From NCBI GenBank assembly GCA_026724425.1, contig JAIUCV010000284.1:62001-126000 (forward strand): 64,000 nucleotides of DNA, written 5' to 3'. The stretch is from Erythrophleum ivorense. Its lineage: Eukaryota; Streptophyta; Magnoliopsida; Fabales; Fabaceae. The notes under the pieces were generated by a model. That model saw only the letters and a list, made by a program, of their open reading frames with translations. It was not told the DNA's origin and did no database searches. The number at the start of each line of letters is the position of its first letter. The stretch's first letter is position 1. Below, one piece after another: positions 1 to 13,700 of this stretch. The translations under genes and the position numbers were made by a program.

Positions 1-171
1 CCTCTCTTCGAAAACTTCTCCATTGATTTCGGACACTCCTCTCTGAAATTCATCGAGCTTGTGCTAGGGAAAGAGCCTTCCATCTCTTCCTCTTCGTCTC
101 AGGGCATGGGGCCTGCTGCCAAGGTAGGGGAGGCTTGCTTCATCGAAGAAGCAGATAAGGGTTTGGGTTAA
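1..171 (+). CDS. C-terminal end of an unrecognised protein-coding gene (partial)
   Basis: Frame 1 is open from the first base to a TAA at 169-171 and encodes 56 residues. It begins PLFENFSIDFG, has a run of five serines, and ends EEADKGLG. The segment is clearly richer in G and C than the AT-rich DNA that follows, and its codons look like ordinary plant coding sequence, so I read it as the last exon, or part of it, of a gene entering from the left. It faces the XCT gene tail to tail, with about 1.6 kb between the two stop codons. I do not recognise a domain and assign no function. The exon start lies outside the window, so a splice acceptor cannot be checked. A pseudogene fragment is the main alternative. 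Confidence 0.55.
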   Translation, partial: PLFENFSIDFGHSSLKFIELVLGKEPSISSSSSQGMGPAAKVGEACFIEEADKGLG

Positions 172-1737
172 AACGCCAGCTCTCCTGCGTTTTGATCCAA
201 GCTCATTTATTTTCTTCTCTTTTTTTTTTATCTTTTTACATTTATTTATTGTTATAAGTAAAAGTGTTTATAAATTTAATTTAGTTCGATTTTAGATCAA
301 AACTAAACCAAACTGATTTTATTGGTTTATAGATATAAGTTCTAATTGGTTTACTCCTATCTGGTTCATATATTTTTTTGGCTTAAAAGTGATTTATTTT
401 TTTAAAAAAAATTTATTTTTTATAATATATAAAATTTAACTTCTAATATGATATATCTCTTAATATTCTAACTAATAATAATATTGAAATAATTAATTAT
501 TATATATTATTTTTTTATAAAAAATATCTCTTATAATTATGTTTAATTATTCTATAATTGTAATTAAATATTATATGTAAAGACAATAAAATAATAATAT
601 TTTAAAGATAATTTATTTGATAAACTCATCTAAATATAAATAAAGTAAAAAAAATATCGTTATTTTTTTAATTGATAAAAGACTTATGTATAATTTAAAT
701 TTAGTTAATAGAAGCCAAAAAAAAATATTAGTTCAGTTTTAACCGAATCAAACTTGACGAAATCACAAATGTCCAAAACTGATTTTAATTTTTTTTAATC
801 ATTTTAATTCAATTTTTATCTATTTACTTTGATTTAATTTAATTCAATTTAAATCAATTTTGAATATCCTAGTTATAAAGACATGTATGTTTTCTATTAT
901 ATTGCATTTTTCTTTTACATCATAATAATTTTTTTATTTATTTTATGTAATATTCACATTTCAATTTCATTAAAATATTTTTTGGTTTACCCAAAAAGAT
1001 TAAAAAAAAAGACGAGGAAAATGGAAGAAGAAAGGCAATGTACACGACTCCTCAAAATTATACAAGCGTCGGTCAAATTTAGTGATTCAACTTTTAGTGC
1101 ATTTTCGCAGACTTGGTTGCAAAAGTATAGGTGGAGCTGATCGCCAACAATCCTCCACACATATATGATCCAAACGGCCAGACAAAAAGAATGAAGTTCC
1201 AAGAGCTAGGTGGCGTTTCATACAAAACTTTAAATTTCCTAAGCATAAAAGAAATCTAATTATAAGAAAATTTAATCTTGACACGTGTATCAAAAAGTTT
1301 TTATATCTAGTCATAAAAAGGCATATACAACACAAATTTGAATTAGAAAATTATAAATAGACATATAGACTCATTATTCAACACATATAAGACAATTAAA
1401 TTTTGTATTTTTAATATGTTATATCCAATTTTCTTATAAATAAATTTCTTAAAACTTCAAAAAAAAAAAAGGGTTCTCACATGCTAAAAAGCGCCGTTTG
1501 GATTTTTATATGACATTGACCATAGAAATTGCAGCTACATTCCTATGTAACATGAATCTGACTGCCCAGGTTTGTCTGCAATTTAAAAAATTACAGAAAC
1601 AAAGATCGCTCCATCCCAACCCATAAATTGTATCAGTACTGCTCCATCTTCCTTTTTCATAAGCTACCACCACTTGGGCATGAAATTGGTGCATGATCAA
1701 ATAGGCAAATGCAGAAAACCATTAATTAGCACTGCAA
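172..1737. other. AT-rich intergenic region between convergent genes
   Basis: This stretch should hold the 3' untranslated regions of the left gene (plus strand) and of XCT (minus strand). It is very AT-rich with many homopolymer runs. Short reading frames here, such as 883-1,140 plus and 1,506-1,700 minus, match nothing I know and do not look coding. I see no clear mobile element. Confidence 0.5.
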
Positions 1738-4700
1738 TCAATCGCCATGGATGGTATAACGTTCCCATTTCTTTGTTGGGTCATATATCTGCAATAGATA
1801 TTTTAAACCAAAAAAAAAAAATTGTAATCAAATTCAGAAGCAGTGATGCTCGAACACATAAAAGAACACTAATATGACCAGTTAAGAGGATCCTAATGAG
1901 GATCAATAGAACACTAATATAAAATGTTCAGCAGCTATGAAGCACGGACACTTTAAAAACAAAGAATCACATGTGTCCGATGTCGGACACTTATATTTGA
2001 CATAATGCGACACTTAAAATTATATATAAACACTTCAGATTTCGTCATATCATGGTCTCTATATCAGTGTCCATGTTTTTTAGCTTAGTAGCAAAAACAA
2101 GTAGGAAGCAAAACTGATGATCCATACACGCTGAAAAGTAATGCATAAGATAGAGTACCTCCCATCTTGAAGCAGGAAATATATGCTTGTTCTTTTCGTA
2201 CCAGTGCCTTTCTACAACTTTCCCAGCATGAGACTGTTTGTAAAGAGCCATGGTAAAATGATTAAGCCAGAAAAGACAACTGAGCTAGAACATCCAATCA
2301 CAAACATGCATGCACAAGAAGTGACTAAAAATATCATGAAATGAGAATTCAACCACCTTGCAGAGTATATCCCCCTTTTTAAACCTCTTAGTATTTGGCA
2401 ATACAACTAAGAAGGCGTCCAAACAAAGTTAAGAATTATTAAATCCTACTTTAGTAACAAATACAAATATTCAACACTGATACTGTAATCAGAATTAACT
2501 GTCCTTCTATATTATATAACCAAAAAAAAAGGGAAAAAAGGAATCCTTTTATCTTCAGATAGAAGTCAAAATGTTTCCCATGCTTAATAACTACTTAACC
2601 CTATTTTCAACAAAAAATTATACATGGCACAGGTGCATTTGTGTAACAAGTAATTTCAAGTTTCCTTTTTTTTCTCCTTTCCTCCTTTTGAAAGGGTTAA
2701 TGGATACAAAAGATATTGAGGTTTCAAGTTTCAACCAAAAGACTTCAGTTTCCATTCCAATATGTCACAGCTTGAGAAGAGCTGAAGCTAAAACAGTTAA
2801 AAATAACATTTGCTTCATTAAACTCCAATCACTTGCAAGTTAGGTTGTATAATGCAGAAGCTCCCCTTGATAACTCCAGGAACGATTCAATTAAAAAAAG
2901 AGTGATTTTGCTAAATTAGAACATAAGCAAATAAGAAGACTCCATATTCTTCCAAAACCTTCATAATCACCTCACCATTCACTCATTTAGCAATATGAAG
3001 AGATTTCAAGGTGGTGAATGGTGATGGACCACAAATTACAAGGCTTTGCTGATAAACAAGCTCAAATAGTCTCATTAAGAGATTTAAACACTCAAGATTT
3101 GTGCATACTGATACAGGGAAATATAAAACGAAGGCAAAACTAAGCAGAATTGACAGTATCAAGATGAACTCAACAAGCCCGGTCATCATGATGTTAAATT
3201 TCAAAATAGTATCTGTATATTAAGGCAGAAAACCTACCTCATCCTTCTCTATTGTTGCATCAGCAATTGTTCGGACATCCTCATGCACATCAAAGTGGAA
3301 AAGCTGTATGGAAGGAATTATATGGAAGCAATAAGTAACCTCAAGTTGACATTGCAAATCATTATAAAATGTTAAGAAATTATTTTCAAATTTAAGATGG
3401 CATGCAGGTAATAGTTAGGACTGATCCACTTCAGGTGGAAGGCAAATTCAGATTACCAACCATTTAACAAACATTAGCAACACCAAAGCATGATAGATTA
3501 CAAAGCAAAAGCCAACAATTATCACATAGTAAGCCCGGAAAAAAGAGTAGGGTTGTGTTAGGCAGTTGACAGCCAACGTAAAATTTTGTCGAATCTTTAT
3601 GACATGGACAATCAATATATTAGAAGTAAGGCTAGGTCGTTGTCCAAAAGTAACACGTTGTATAGCTCGAGTACAGTGACAAGTGAGCAAGAGCTGCTGC
3701 ATCGACTCTTAGGTGTAATGAAAAATAAGTAAGGATTCCCACATTTTCATGAATGAATGTGGATAAAGAAGTTAGTTCATGAAAGTAGGATTCGTTTTGG
3801 AACTTGGAATATAAGTACAAGTAAGTCTATGGAAATAGTAGATACTATGGTTAGGAGGAGGGTTAATTTTATGTGTTTACAAGAAACTAAATGGATAAGA
3901 GAAAAAGCGAAAGAATTAGACACTTCAGGTTTTAAACTTTGGTAAACTGGTAAGGCTAAATTTAAAAATGGGGTAAGTATAATTGTAGATAAATTTTGAA
4001 AAAATGCTATAGTGGATGTGAAAAAGCTAAGAGATAGAATCATTGCATTAAAGTTTGTAGTGGAAAAAGAAATTTTTAATATTATTAGTGTTTATGCACC
4101 ACAAGTAGGGTTAGAAGAATATCACAAGATAAAATTTTGAGAGGATTTAGAATGTTTAGTTTAGGAAATACTATTAGGAGAAAAGATTCTTTTAGGATGG
4201 GATCTAAATGGTCATGTGGGAAGTATATCTTCAGGTTACGAAAGTATTCATGAAGGACATGGCATAGGGGAAGCAAATGCAAAGGGTAAAACTATTATAG
4301 ACTTTTCATTAGCGTTCTATCTTATATTAGCTAACACTTGTTTTATAAAACGTGAGAAACATCTTATCACGTACAAAAGTGGAAGGATATATTCTCAAAT
4401 TGATTTCTTTCTTATAAAGAAATCGGATAAAAACTTTGCATGGATTGCAAAGTTATATCAGGAGAGAGTTTAACTACTCAGCATAGTTTTGATTATAGAT
4501 GTAAGTGTTAAGAGGAGAGTAAAAAGCAAAAGCGAAGATAGAGTGTTAAGAACTAAGTGGTAACAACTAAAGGGGGATAAAGAAAAGAATTTGCAAAGAC
4601 GGATTGTGGAGGAAGGACCTCGGGAAATACAAAAAAATACTAACGATATGTGGAATAGAATGGCTAAAGAGATTATGAACGTGGCAAAAGAAATATTAGG

Positions 4701-7700
4701 TAAATCAAAAGGTTTTGGACCTAGAAATAAAGAATCTTGGTGGTGGGATGCAAGCATGCAAGATAAGGTTAAAATTAAAAGAGTGTGATAAGGTGTAGTT
4801 GATAAGTGCTAATTTTTATATATTTTATCCACATTTATTATTGTTTTTAATGATTAATTTGAGCTTAAATGGATTCATTATACAATATTTGAATTTGTAG
4901 TTAATTTTGAAAAATAATACAATTTTGAATTAATTAGGAGAATTTTTTGATTTAAATTGCTAAGATTTTATTCTCCAAAATTCTTTGATGATTAAATATT
5001 TGCAATCTTTAAAACACTTTTTAATTTTGTGCAGAATTTTCTTTTGGGGCAAATGAATTGAAAAATTAAATTGAATTAAATTGAAAAATGATAAAGTATT
5101 TTAGTGCATTTTTCTCCATTGTTTATATGCAGATTATGGGCAAATAAAATCTGAATATTGAAAAGAATATATATATATATGTATATGCGTGAGATGAAGC
5201 TGCACACTTGAGCTTAAAAAGAAGAACCATGCAACAGTCTCGAGCTTTGGTGGAATGAGGGAATTGAGAAAGAGCTAGCCACGGGTTCTAGCTAAGGAGC
5301 TGCATGAAGCAAAGGTACAGAGCATGTTCACGTAGAGAACATGCAAGAGCTGACGTGATGGCTACAACAGAGAAGAAAAACAAGCAACTTAGCTGAAACA
5401 AGAAGCCATGGCCACGTGAAAAATGGGAGAAGAACCATGAAGCATGCAGCTTAAGATTTACGTGGAATGGGAGCTGAGAAAGAAGAAGCTTGAGTAAGAA
5501 AGCTACGTGGACTGGATGGAGCATGAAGAACAGAGTTTCACGAGGAAAACGAGTTGGTGAGCAGAGAAGAACGCCGAAAGAAAACAGGGGGAAGCTTCTT
5601 CATTCATTCGGGCTAGATATCACGAGGAGAAGAGGACTGCTTCAATTTTTTTCTCCTCTGGCCTTCGTACAGCAAAGAGACACGCTTGAATGCAGAACAG
5701 AGCACTCAAATGAACGTGCATATGAACAGTACCATAATGAACAAATGCTGAAGCTAATGTAGAAGAAAACTCATGGAAAGGAAGCAAACACGGGGTGCAG
5801 GAGCTGGAGTTAAGTTAATGGAAGAAAAAGCCACAAACAGAAGCTACGTGAATGAGCTGAAAACATAGCATGAAGCAACAAGCTAAGCAATGAGATTTTA
5901 TTGAAATAATAAGCTAGAATTTGGCTACAAAATTGTGTGGATTAATGAAGCAAACAACTCGAGCTACTGGTTTGAAGATGCTGAAGCTGTGAAGACGCTG
6001 GAAGACGTTGACGCTGGAAGCCCACATGAAGAAAATAACGATTAGAAAAAGCTACGGGTTGACACAAAGAGACTTTCACGTGAGAAATAATTAATGAAAA
6101 GCAGCAGCATGGAATTATATTAGAATGAATGAAGCATGCAAAGTTGACGTGGAGTCAATTAAAAAGTCACGTGAACAGGAGCATGTTTAAATCGTCCAGA
6201 AGCACACTCAAGGGGATTCATACTTCATTCACGCCTCTCACAGTCCAGCACATTCACGCCTCTGAATTATCACCCAGAGTTCACTACATTCACGCCTCAA
6301 TATCTTAGCAAATCCTTGCCTATATATAGAACCATTCACTCATCAAGGGAAGCGTGTTTTTGCAAACGAAGAAAGGGAGAACAGAACGTGGAGAACGAGA
6401 TTTCTGGGAGAGCTTGGGACGTGCAAAACGCGAGAATAATCCAGGGAGCATTCTTTCGTGATTTATCCATGGCTAATGCAAATTCCATCAACTCTCCTCC
6501 AATTAAAATCTCCATGGCAGCTTGAATTAACCATGGTGGCTAGCTGAAATTTTGGAAACCCCCAGATGAAGATTTGAGCCCCATCTTTTCCCACAAAATT
6601 GGATAATTATTCCTCACTATATCTTTTAAATTCCAGCATTAAATCTTTTATTAATTTGACTAGGTTTAGTTGATTGATTTAGGAATTTAGTTGTTGAAAA
6701 ATTTATTGGATTAATTTGTTTTATGAATTGAATTTGATTTTGGAATTTTGATTTTGATCATCACATGTTTATAAAAATTCCAGAATTGGTGTTGTGCAAA
6801 TTACTTTCAAATTCCTCTTGATCTTGAGTTAATTGATGCAATGGTTATTGGATTAATTAACTAGAATTTGTGTGCAATTAATTGTTTGAGGAATTAATTA
6901 ATCTAATTGGTCAATTAGTATCTTAAGTGAATTGTGCAGTACATTCTATTAATCAATTAAATTTGGTTAAAGTGTATTCTTGTTCTTAATTCAATTAATT
7001 AGTTATTCAAGGTTTCTTGTGGTTGCAAATTCCTTGTATAATTAATAAATTGAACCTTGGATGGTTATTCAAGAATCTTTATAGGGAATACACTAAAGAG
7101 CAAGGAATTAATTCCAAATTTGGTAAACTAAATCAAGGGCAAGGATAATTGAATTCTATGGAGTCCAATGCAAAGCTAGCTACCATATTCTCTTAATTGT
7201 TCATCTCATTTAGTTTTAGATTCTTTTGATTTTTGTCAATTAAATTTAGTTCAATTAAATTCTAGTATTTCAACCCCCAAAATAAGTTTCAAGTAGCAAT
7301 ACTTAGAATAGCCCTTCCATAAACAAATTAAGGCATAAACTCCAAGGGAGATGACCTAGGATTGCACCATTAACTATAAAAATTTATTTCGCTTCTTAGT
7401 TTTATTTGAGATTGCACGACACAATCGTCAGTAGTCATTATGTAAGAGTAATGAAAATTGAAAAAAAAAAGGTATCTAAGAAAGACACTAAAAAGGCAAT
7501 GAACGAAGTGAGAGCGAGGGCATTTGATAGGTTATACCAATCTTTAAATACTAAAATCGGAGAAAGAAGTATTTACAAGTTAACTAAAAGTAGGGAAATA
7601 AAGATGAGACATGGACCAAGTGAAATGTATCAAGAATGAAAAACGGAAAGTATTTGTCACGGAACAAAATATCAGAGAACGATGGAAGGGTTATTTTCAT

Positions 7701-10700
7701 AGACTTTTTAATGAAGGGCACGAAATTTTATTGCAATCAGATAGGTTATAAAGTAGAGAATCAAAATTATACTTTTTATCGTAGGATTTGTGAGGTAGAG
7801 GTAAAAGAAGCATTAAAGCGAATGGAGAATGGCAAAACAGTTGGACCGGATAATATACCCATGGAAGTATGGAAGGGTTTAGGAGTGAAAGGTATAAGTT
7901 GGCTCACAGAGTTATTTAATGAAATTATGAGATCTAAGAGAATGCCAAACGAGTGGAGGAAAAGTATTTTAATCCCTATTTATAAGAGTAAAGAGGACAT
8001 TCAAAATTGTGCAAATTATAGAAGAATTAAACTCATGAGTCACACTATGAAATTATGGGAAAGAGTAATTGAGCGAAAGTTAAGGAAAGAGACTCAAGTT
8101 ACAGAGAATCAATTTGATTTTATGCCAGGAAAGTCAACTATAGAAGCAATATACTTGTTGCAAAGATTAATGAAAAAATATCGAAAAAATCAAAAAGATT
8201 TATACATGATGTTTATCGATATAGAAAAAACATATGATAGAATGACAAAAAGGTTCTATAAAAGATTTTGGAAAAAAAAAAAAAATTCGTATAGCTTATA
8301 TTCGAACAGTACAAGACATGTATGATAAGGTTACAACTAGCGTAGTAACAAAAGGTGGACTTATGGAAGAGTTTTCGATAACTATTGCTTTACATTAAGG
8401 GTCAACTCTAAGCCCTTATTGTTTTACTTTAATTTTGGATGCACTTACTGAACATATCTAAGAACCGGTGCCACAATGCATACTTTTTGCAGATGATATT
8501 ATCCTAGTTGGAGAATCGAGAGAGAAAATGAATGAGAAGTTAGAGAGGTGGAGACTAGTTTTGAAAGTTCATGAATTTTGTTTAAGTAAAAGTAAAACGG
8601 AATATATGGAATGTAAGTTTAATAAGAGACACACTACTTCTAGCGCAGAAGTAAAAATTAGAAAACATATCCTACTACAAGTCATATGATTTAAGTATCT
8701 TGGATCTATCATACAACATAATGGAAAAATAGAAAAAGATGTAAAGCATAGGATTCAAGTGGAGTGGATGAAATTGATGAGTGTTTCGGGTGTTATTTGT
8801 GATAAAAGAGTACCACTCAAACTTAAGGGTAAATTCTACCACACAGTTATAAGACCTGCAATGTTGTATAGAATTGAGTGTTGGGCAATAAAAAGTCAAT
8901 AAGAAAATAAGTTCAATGTTGCAGAGATAAGAATGTTGCGTTGGATGAGTGGACACACTAGATGAGATAGAATTAGAAATGAATGCATTAGAGAGAAGGT
9001 GGAAGTCGCACCTATTGTAAAAAAGATTGTAGAATCGAGACTTAAATGGTTTGATTATGTGAGGAGGAGACCTATAGAAGCCCCAATTAAGAGAGTAGAT
9101 GAGATGGAAAATAGTCCAATAATTAGAGTTAGAGGAAAACCAATAAAAACTATAGGAGAAATTATTAAGAGAGATTTAGATTTAAATGGTTTGTCTAAAA
9201 ATATGATTTATGATAAATGCTTATGGCGTCAATTGATCTATATAGCCGACCCCACTTAGTGGAAAAAGCTTTGTTGTTGTTGTTGTTGTTGTATTGTCTC
9301 AACTTCATCAATTATGAGAGTTTCCCCCCAAAACAAACACACCATAATCTTAATCAACTAATAAAATAAGCATATGAAAGATAATAATCCACAGAGGACT
9401 ATCAGAACCAGACCAACCATAAATTGTCATTTAAACCATGTAAAGGTCAGTTCATTAAGATGATCTGCAATATGGGTTTTTCAATTGATGCTGCTTTCAG
9501 AAAAGGAAAATTTATCAAAGAAATAAAAGAAATCCTGGGTCGGGATTATCTCCCCTTATCAGTCCATCTTATGTATGATTTCTCACCTTTCTTCTATTCA
9601 TTTATCCTTTCGTTTATTTTCCTACTTCCTGCAGCTGAGAACCTCTTTCCTACACCTAACAAATTTTGGATATATTTTCTCGTGCATTAGAAAAAGAAAG
9701 GAGAAATTCACCCAAACAACAGAGTTCTAAAATACATTCACAAATATTTTTTTTTCTCAATTTAGAAAAAGCATTTAGAAGTTGGATTAGTAATGTATGA
9801 AGCTCTCCAATAAGAGAAGTAATCCCAAATGAAAGCAAGAAAGGAAGGCAAACATACAGGTCCACTTTTGCCTCTAGCTTTGTTTACAATTAGCTCATAA
9901 AAACTGTGTTGCTGTAACATGAAAACAAGTAAATAAGTTAGCAGATAGCATTTAACCTAGAAAAAAGAAGCGCCTTGAGGGGGGGGGGTGGAAGAAGCAA
10001 GACATACTACACAACTTATATCGGATAGCTAGTTAAAACTGAGTACATGTTCTTACATGAGGAATGATAAGATCTTCTTTCACATATAGCAAATTTTCCA
10101 CCGATGTTGTTCGAATCTCACGAAACTCAGGAGCCAATTGCTGTTGGACTGCTCGAAGAAACTCTCCTATTGTATCCCCCTTGCGTACCTTAATCAAAAA
10201 ATAAAATAATTCAGATGCCAAGACATTTTATCATGTATTAAATGTAAAATTAAATTCAGGAATTATTAGAAAAAAAAATTGGAAGCTGATAGCATTGGCT
10301 TGCCTGGATCACACGCCTATGGCCAGCTCCATCCCAGTAGCTGTATGTAATTTCAAGAGGTTCATCTGAAACACATCAAGAACTTAGTTAAACATGATTT
10401 ATTCTCTAACATGATTATATTCCATGAACCAGCCTTTTTACACTATATCATTTTTAGTTGTGGTAAAATGGAAAAGTTATGGACAAGTTAGCAGACTTAC
10501 TTCGAATCTGCTCCTGCTCACGAAGCCACTGTTTCCGCAACCTTTCACGCTCTGCTTGTTCCTCAGCCTCTCGCTCACTGAAACAACATCCACAGTGCTT
10601 CTATGCCCAGATGTTAGGGCCACTACTATAAAGAAAGGAGGGGAGAATTCGGGGAGGGGAAGGGAGAAAGAATGAGGAAAAAAGATAAGAGAGAGATGCC

Positions 10701-13700
10701 ACACCTATCAGGTAGAAAGCTAGTTTCAACAGTGGGGTCTTTACCAAGTTTACCACGCCTAAGTTTATTTGTTTCCAAACTCTCTGCCAAAAGAAAAGGT
10801 TGATGTCATTTTAAGAACAGGTAAACCACCAACAGACTTCATGGCACTAAATATCCATATTCCATACATTTTGACGTTCACTGATATTGTTTCTATCATA
10901 CCCCAATGTTCTCTTTAAAAGATAATAGAAACCTCTTTCTCCTAATTCTATTATTTCTATACAACAAAGAGGATCATACACGATTCTAATTTCTTGGCAA
11001 CAAAGGAGTTCATTTTAGAAATGTTTTAACTTTCAAAGATTATGGAAATTAAAGACTTGAAAGTCTGCACATGCAAATCTGAGCACATTCCAATTAAATA
11101 ACTTCCAACCATAAATTACTAAAAAAGTCAAATACAGAATAATTATGAACGTTTTTTTCTTTAAATGCAAAAGCACACTTGCCTCAAGATGCAGAATCTC
11201 AAAGATTAGTGGAGAAACATAGAAAATTAATTCGCCAATTGTCAAATAGTACATGGTTTTCTAACCTACTTTTCATTGACTGAAAATCATAAACCTACAT
11301 GGAAAATTTTGACTTCTAAATAATTTATGTTAGACAGAGAGGCTAATGACTCAGGCAAGACCTCAACCAGGAACATAAATCAAAACAGAATCATGCAGAT
11401 TGATCTACGCATCTCCAAGCAGTAAGTCTGTGTCATAAACATCTTATAAAATCAAATGTCATAATAGCTTTTCTTACTTAATTATGATGTTCTAGTTATC
11501 ATAAAGAAAAGGAATTTACCAGAGAGAAAAATAGAGCCACAAGCCAAAGGCAGGATATCCTCTAATAAGTAATGACCAAAAAAAAAAAATGAAACTAAAC
11601 ATAACAACCACAAACACTATTGCAGCAGCAGCCTTCAATTTCCCAGAAAATTTGCAATACAGACACTTAAACAATCTAAAGGAAATAAACCAAAAAGGCA
11701 CTAAAACAACTGAAAGTTGGTGTTTGAAAATTCCCGCACTCCACAAAATCCAAAGGCACACAACAACTGAAAGTATAGCACATAACAGAAATTAATCCTC
11801 TTTCTCACCAAACCTAGAATAAAAACCATCAAGAGCTCCTCAAATCAAACCACTCCATTAAGAGCAAATGGCTTACGCCACAGGCACTAAGCCAAAGAAC
11901 AATTCAATTCAACCATAGCTAGCAGTACATGTCCAAACTGATGTGACATAAAACAAATTCCAAAAAGAAGATCTTACTGAGGTCTCCTAAGTTGCAACAA
12001 GCATTTCCCATTGTGCTTCATTGTAAAATAAAATTACTACAATTCAATTTCCATTTCATCAAAAAGAATACTTTTGACTTTCATTTTATTGAAATCACAA
12101 CAAAACTTGCCCATAAAAACCTTGGAAATAAGGAAATTGTTGGAGTACAAAACATAGGAAGCAAGGGATAATTCAAAACAGTAGCAAAACATGATTAATA
12201 AAATCCTACTAAGACACTACACTATTTTGGCATATTCGCAATCGCAAGATCTAAACAACTGAAATAAAATCTTAAATTACTAACAAATATGGAGTATGTA
12301 ATGGACCATTTCAAAGCTTAAGCTATTAGGGGAAATCCTATCAATGGTTACTAATATATATTTATAGAGCACTTCCTCATGCAAAAGTCATTTGAGCTAG
12401 AAGTGTTAACTAAATGCAAGCCAGTCTTACCTTGTTCTAAAATTAATTCAGTTATCATTTCTGAAGAATTGATAAGGCAAGGAGCCAACTCTTAACTACT
12501 TGGTCAAAATCTTACTCTCACTACTTGGTCAAAGAAGCTTTAAGGACCACTTCATCCTAGAAGCTTAAGCTATTAGAAGGCCCATCAGCAGTTTCAATAT
12601 ATATATATATGTATATATAACAAAATAAACCCAGAACATCCCAAATTCCCAATTTTAAATCCTAATTTGCAAATGACAGTTTTAAATATTCTTTTTTCCT
12701 TTTCTTCTTCTTCATTACAATGTTTCTGCAACAATATGTGTATATTGAACACAGCTTAAGTTGACAATTAACAAAATTTAATACTCAAGCTTTAGAATTG
12801 GCATTGATTCATAGTTATACGCAGTATGCTTTGACAAGATGGTGAGAAAGAAAAGTAAAGTACAACTATAGAGCAGTGGTACACAACATTGTAATAGTGC
12901 CATTACATCCCAGAAGGAAGGGAAAAATTAAAAAACTTTCACTTCGATCAACAATCTGAAAGGTAATCAGAGAAGTAAAGTGTTGCAAGAAAAACAGCTC
13001 ACTGTTTTCTCCTTCCTCCTCTTCGCTGCCATTCTCAATATCCTCAGCAAAAGATAATCGAGAATTCCCCTTTATTTTCCTCTTTTTACGCTTTTCTAAT
13101 TGAAGCTCCTCCTCCCTATATATTGAATAGTAGACTATAAATTAACAAAGATTGGACCAGCTAATTGGAGAAGCAAGACACAATCTTGCGCACATTAAAA
13201 AAAAAAAAGGTAGTAATGGTAAAAATCCAATGAAAATCGATAATATAATTTTACTATTTCAACATCAGAGCAATATAACTCAACTTACTCTTGCTGTAGC
13301 TTCTGTAGCTTCTCCTTCTCTTCCTCTTCTATTTTGTTCCGAATATTAACCCTCTAAATGATGAACAAGTCATTAAACATCATATTACGGAAGCATAACA
13401 TAAATAACTTTAAAAAACCATCATAAGCTTCTGTTACCTTCTCTACATACTGCTCTCTAGTCACTAGACCAACAGTTTCCTTTTTAAACGCAGTCTCGAG
13501 AATCTGAAAAACCCATGAAAGAAGGGGAAAAAAACAGAAAAAAGAGTCATCAGACATTGATTAATAAAAAATAAAAACCAAAACAGAGAAAACCAACTCC
13601 CTAAAGAATCAAAAATTCCAACGCTGAAGCCGAAACTAACAAATCAAAAAGGGAACTCTCATTATCTTTACATATCAAAAGGGAAAGCTAGTAGACCAAG

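Larger units (their letters stand above)
3533..9292 (+). mobile_element. Degenerate RTE-type LINE in XCT intron 9, split by a solo LTR
   Basis: A non-LTR retrotransposon in antisense orientation to XCT. A leader begins near 3,533. An endonuclease-like region (3,757-4,480) and a reverse transcriptase region (7,636-8,690) follow, then a C-terminal segment ending YIADPT at about 9,259. The element ends in seven TTG units (9,271-9,291), a short tandem 3' tail typical of the RTE clade rather than poly(A). Stops and frameshifts interrupt all parts, so it is inactive. The 2.63 kb LTR at 4,800-7,430 separates the two halves. I could not find convincing target duplications around the LINE, so the 5' boundary is approximate. 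Confidence 0.85.

Noticed and set aside
1506..1700. Minus-strand ORF considered as the last XCT exon
   Set aside because: It has no IYDPTKKWERYTIHGD; the true last exon is 1,788-1,738, in phase and ending in TGA.
9980..9990. Poly-G runs near 9,980 and 19,925
   Set aside because: Simple homopolymers without further structure.
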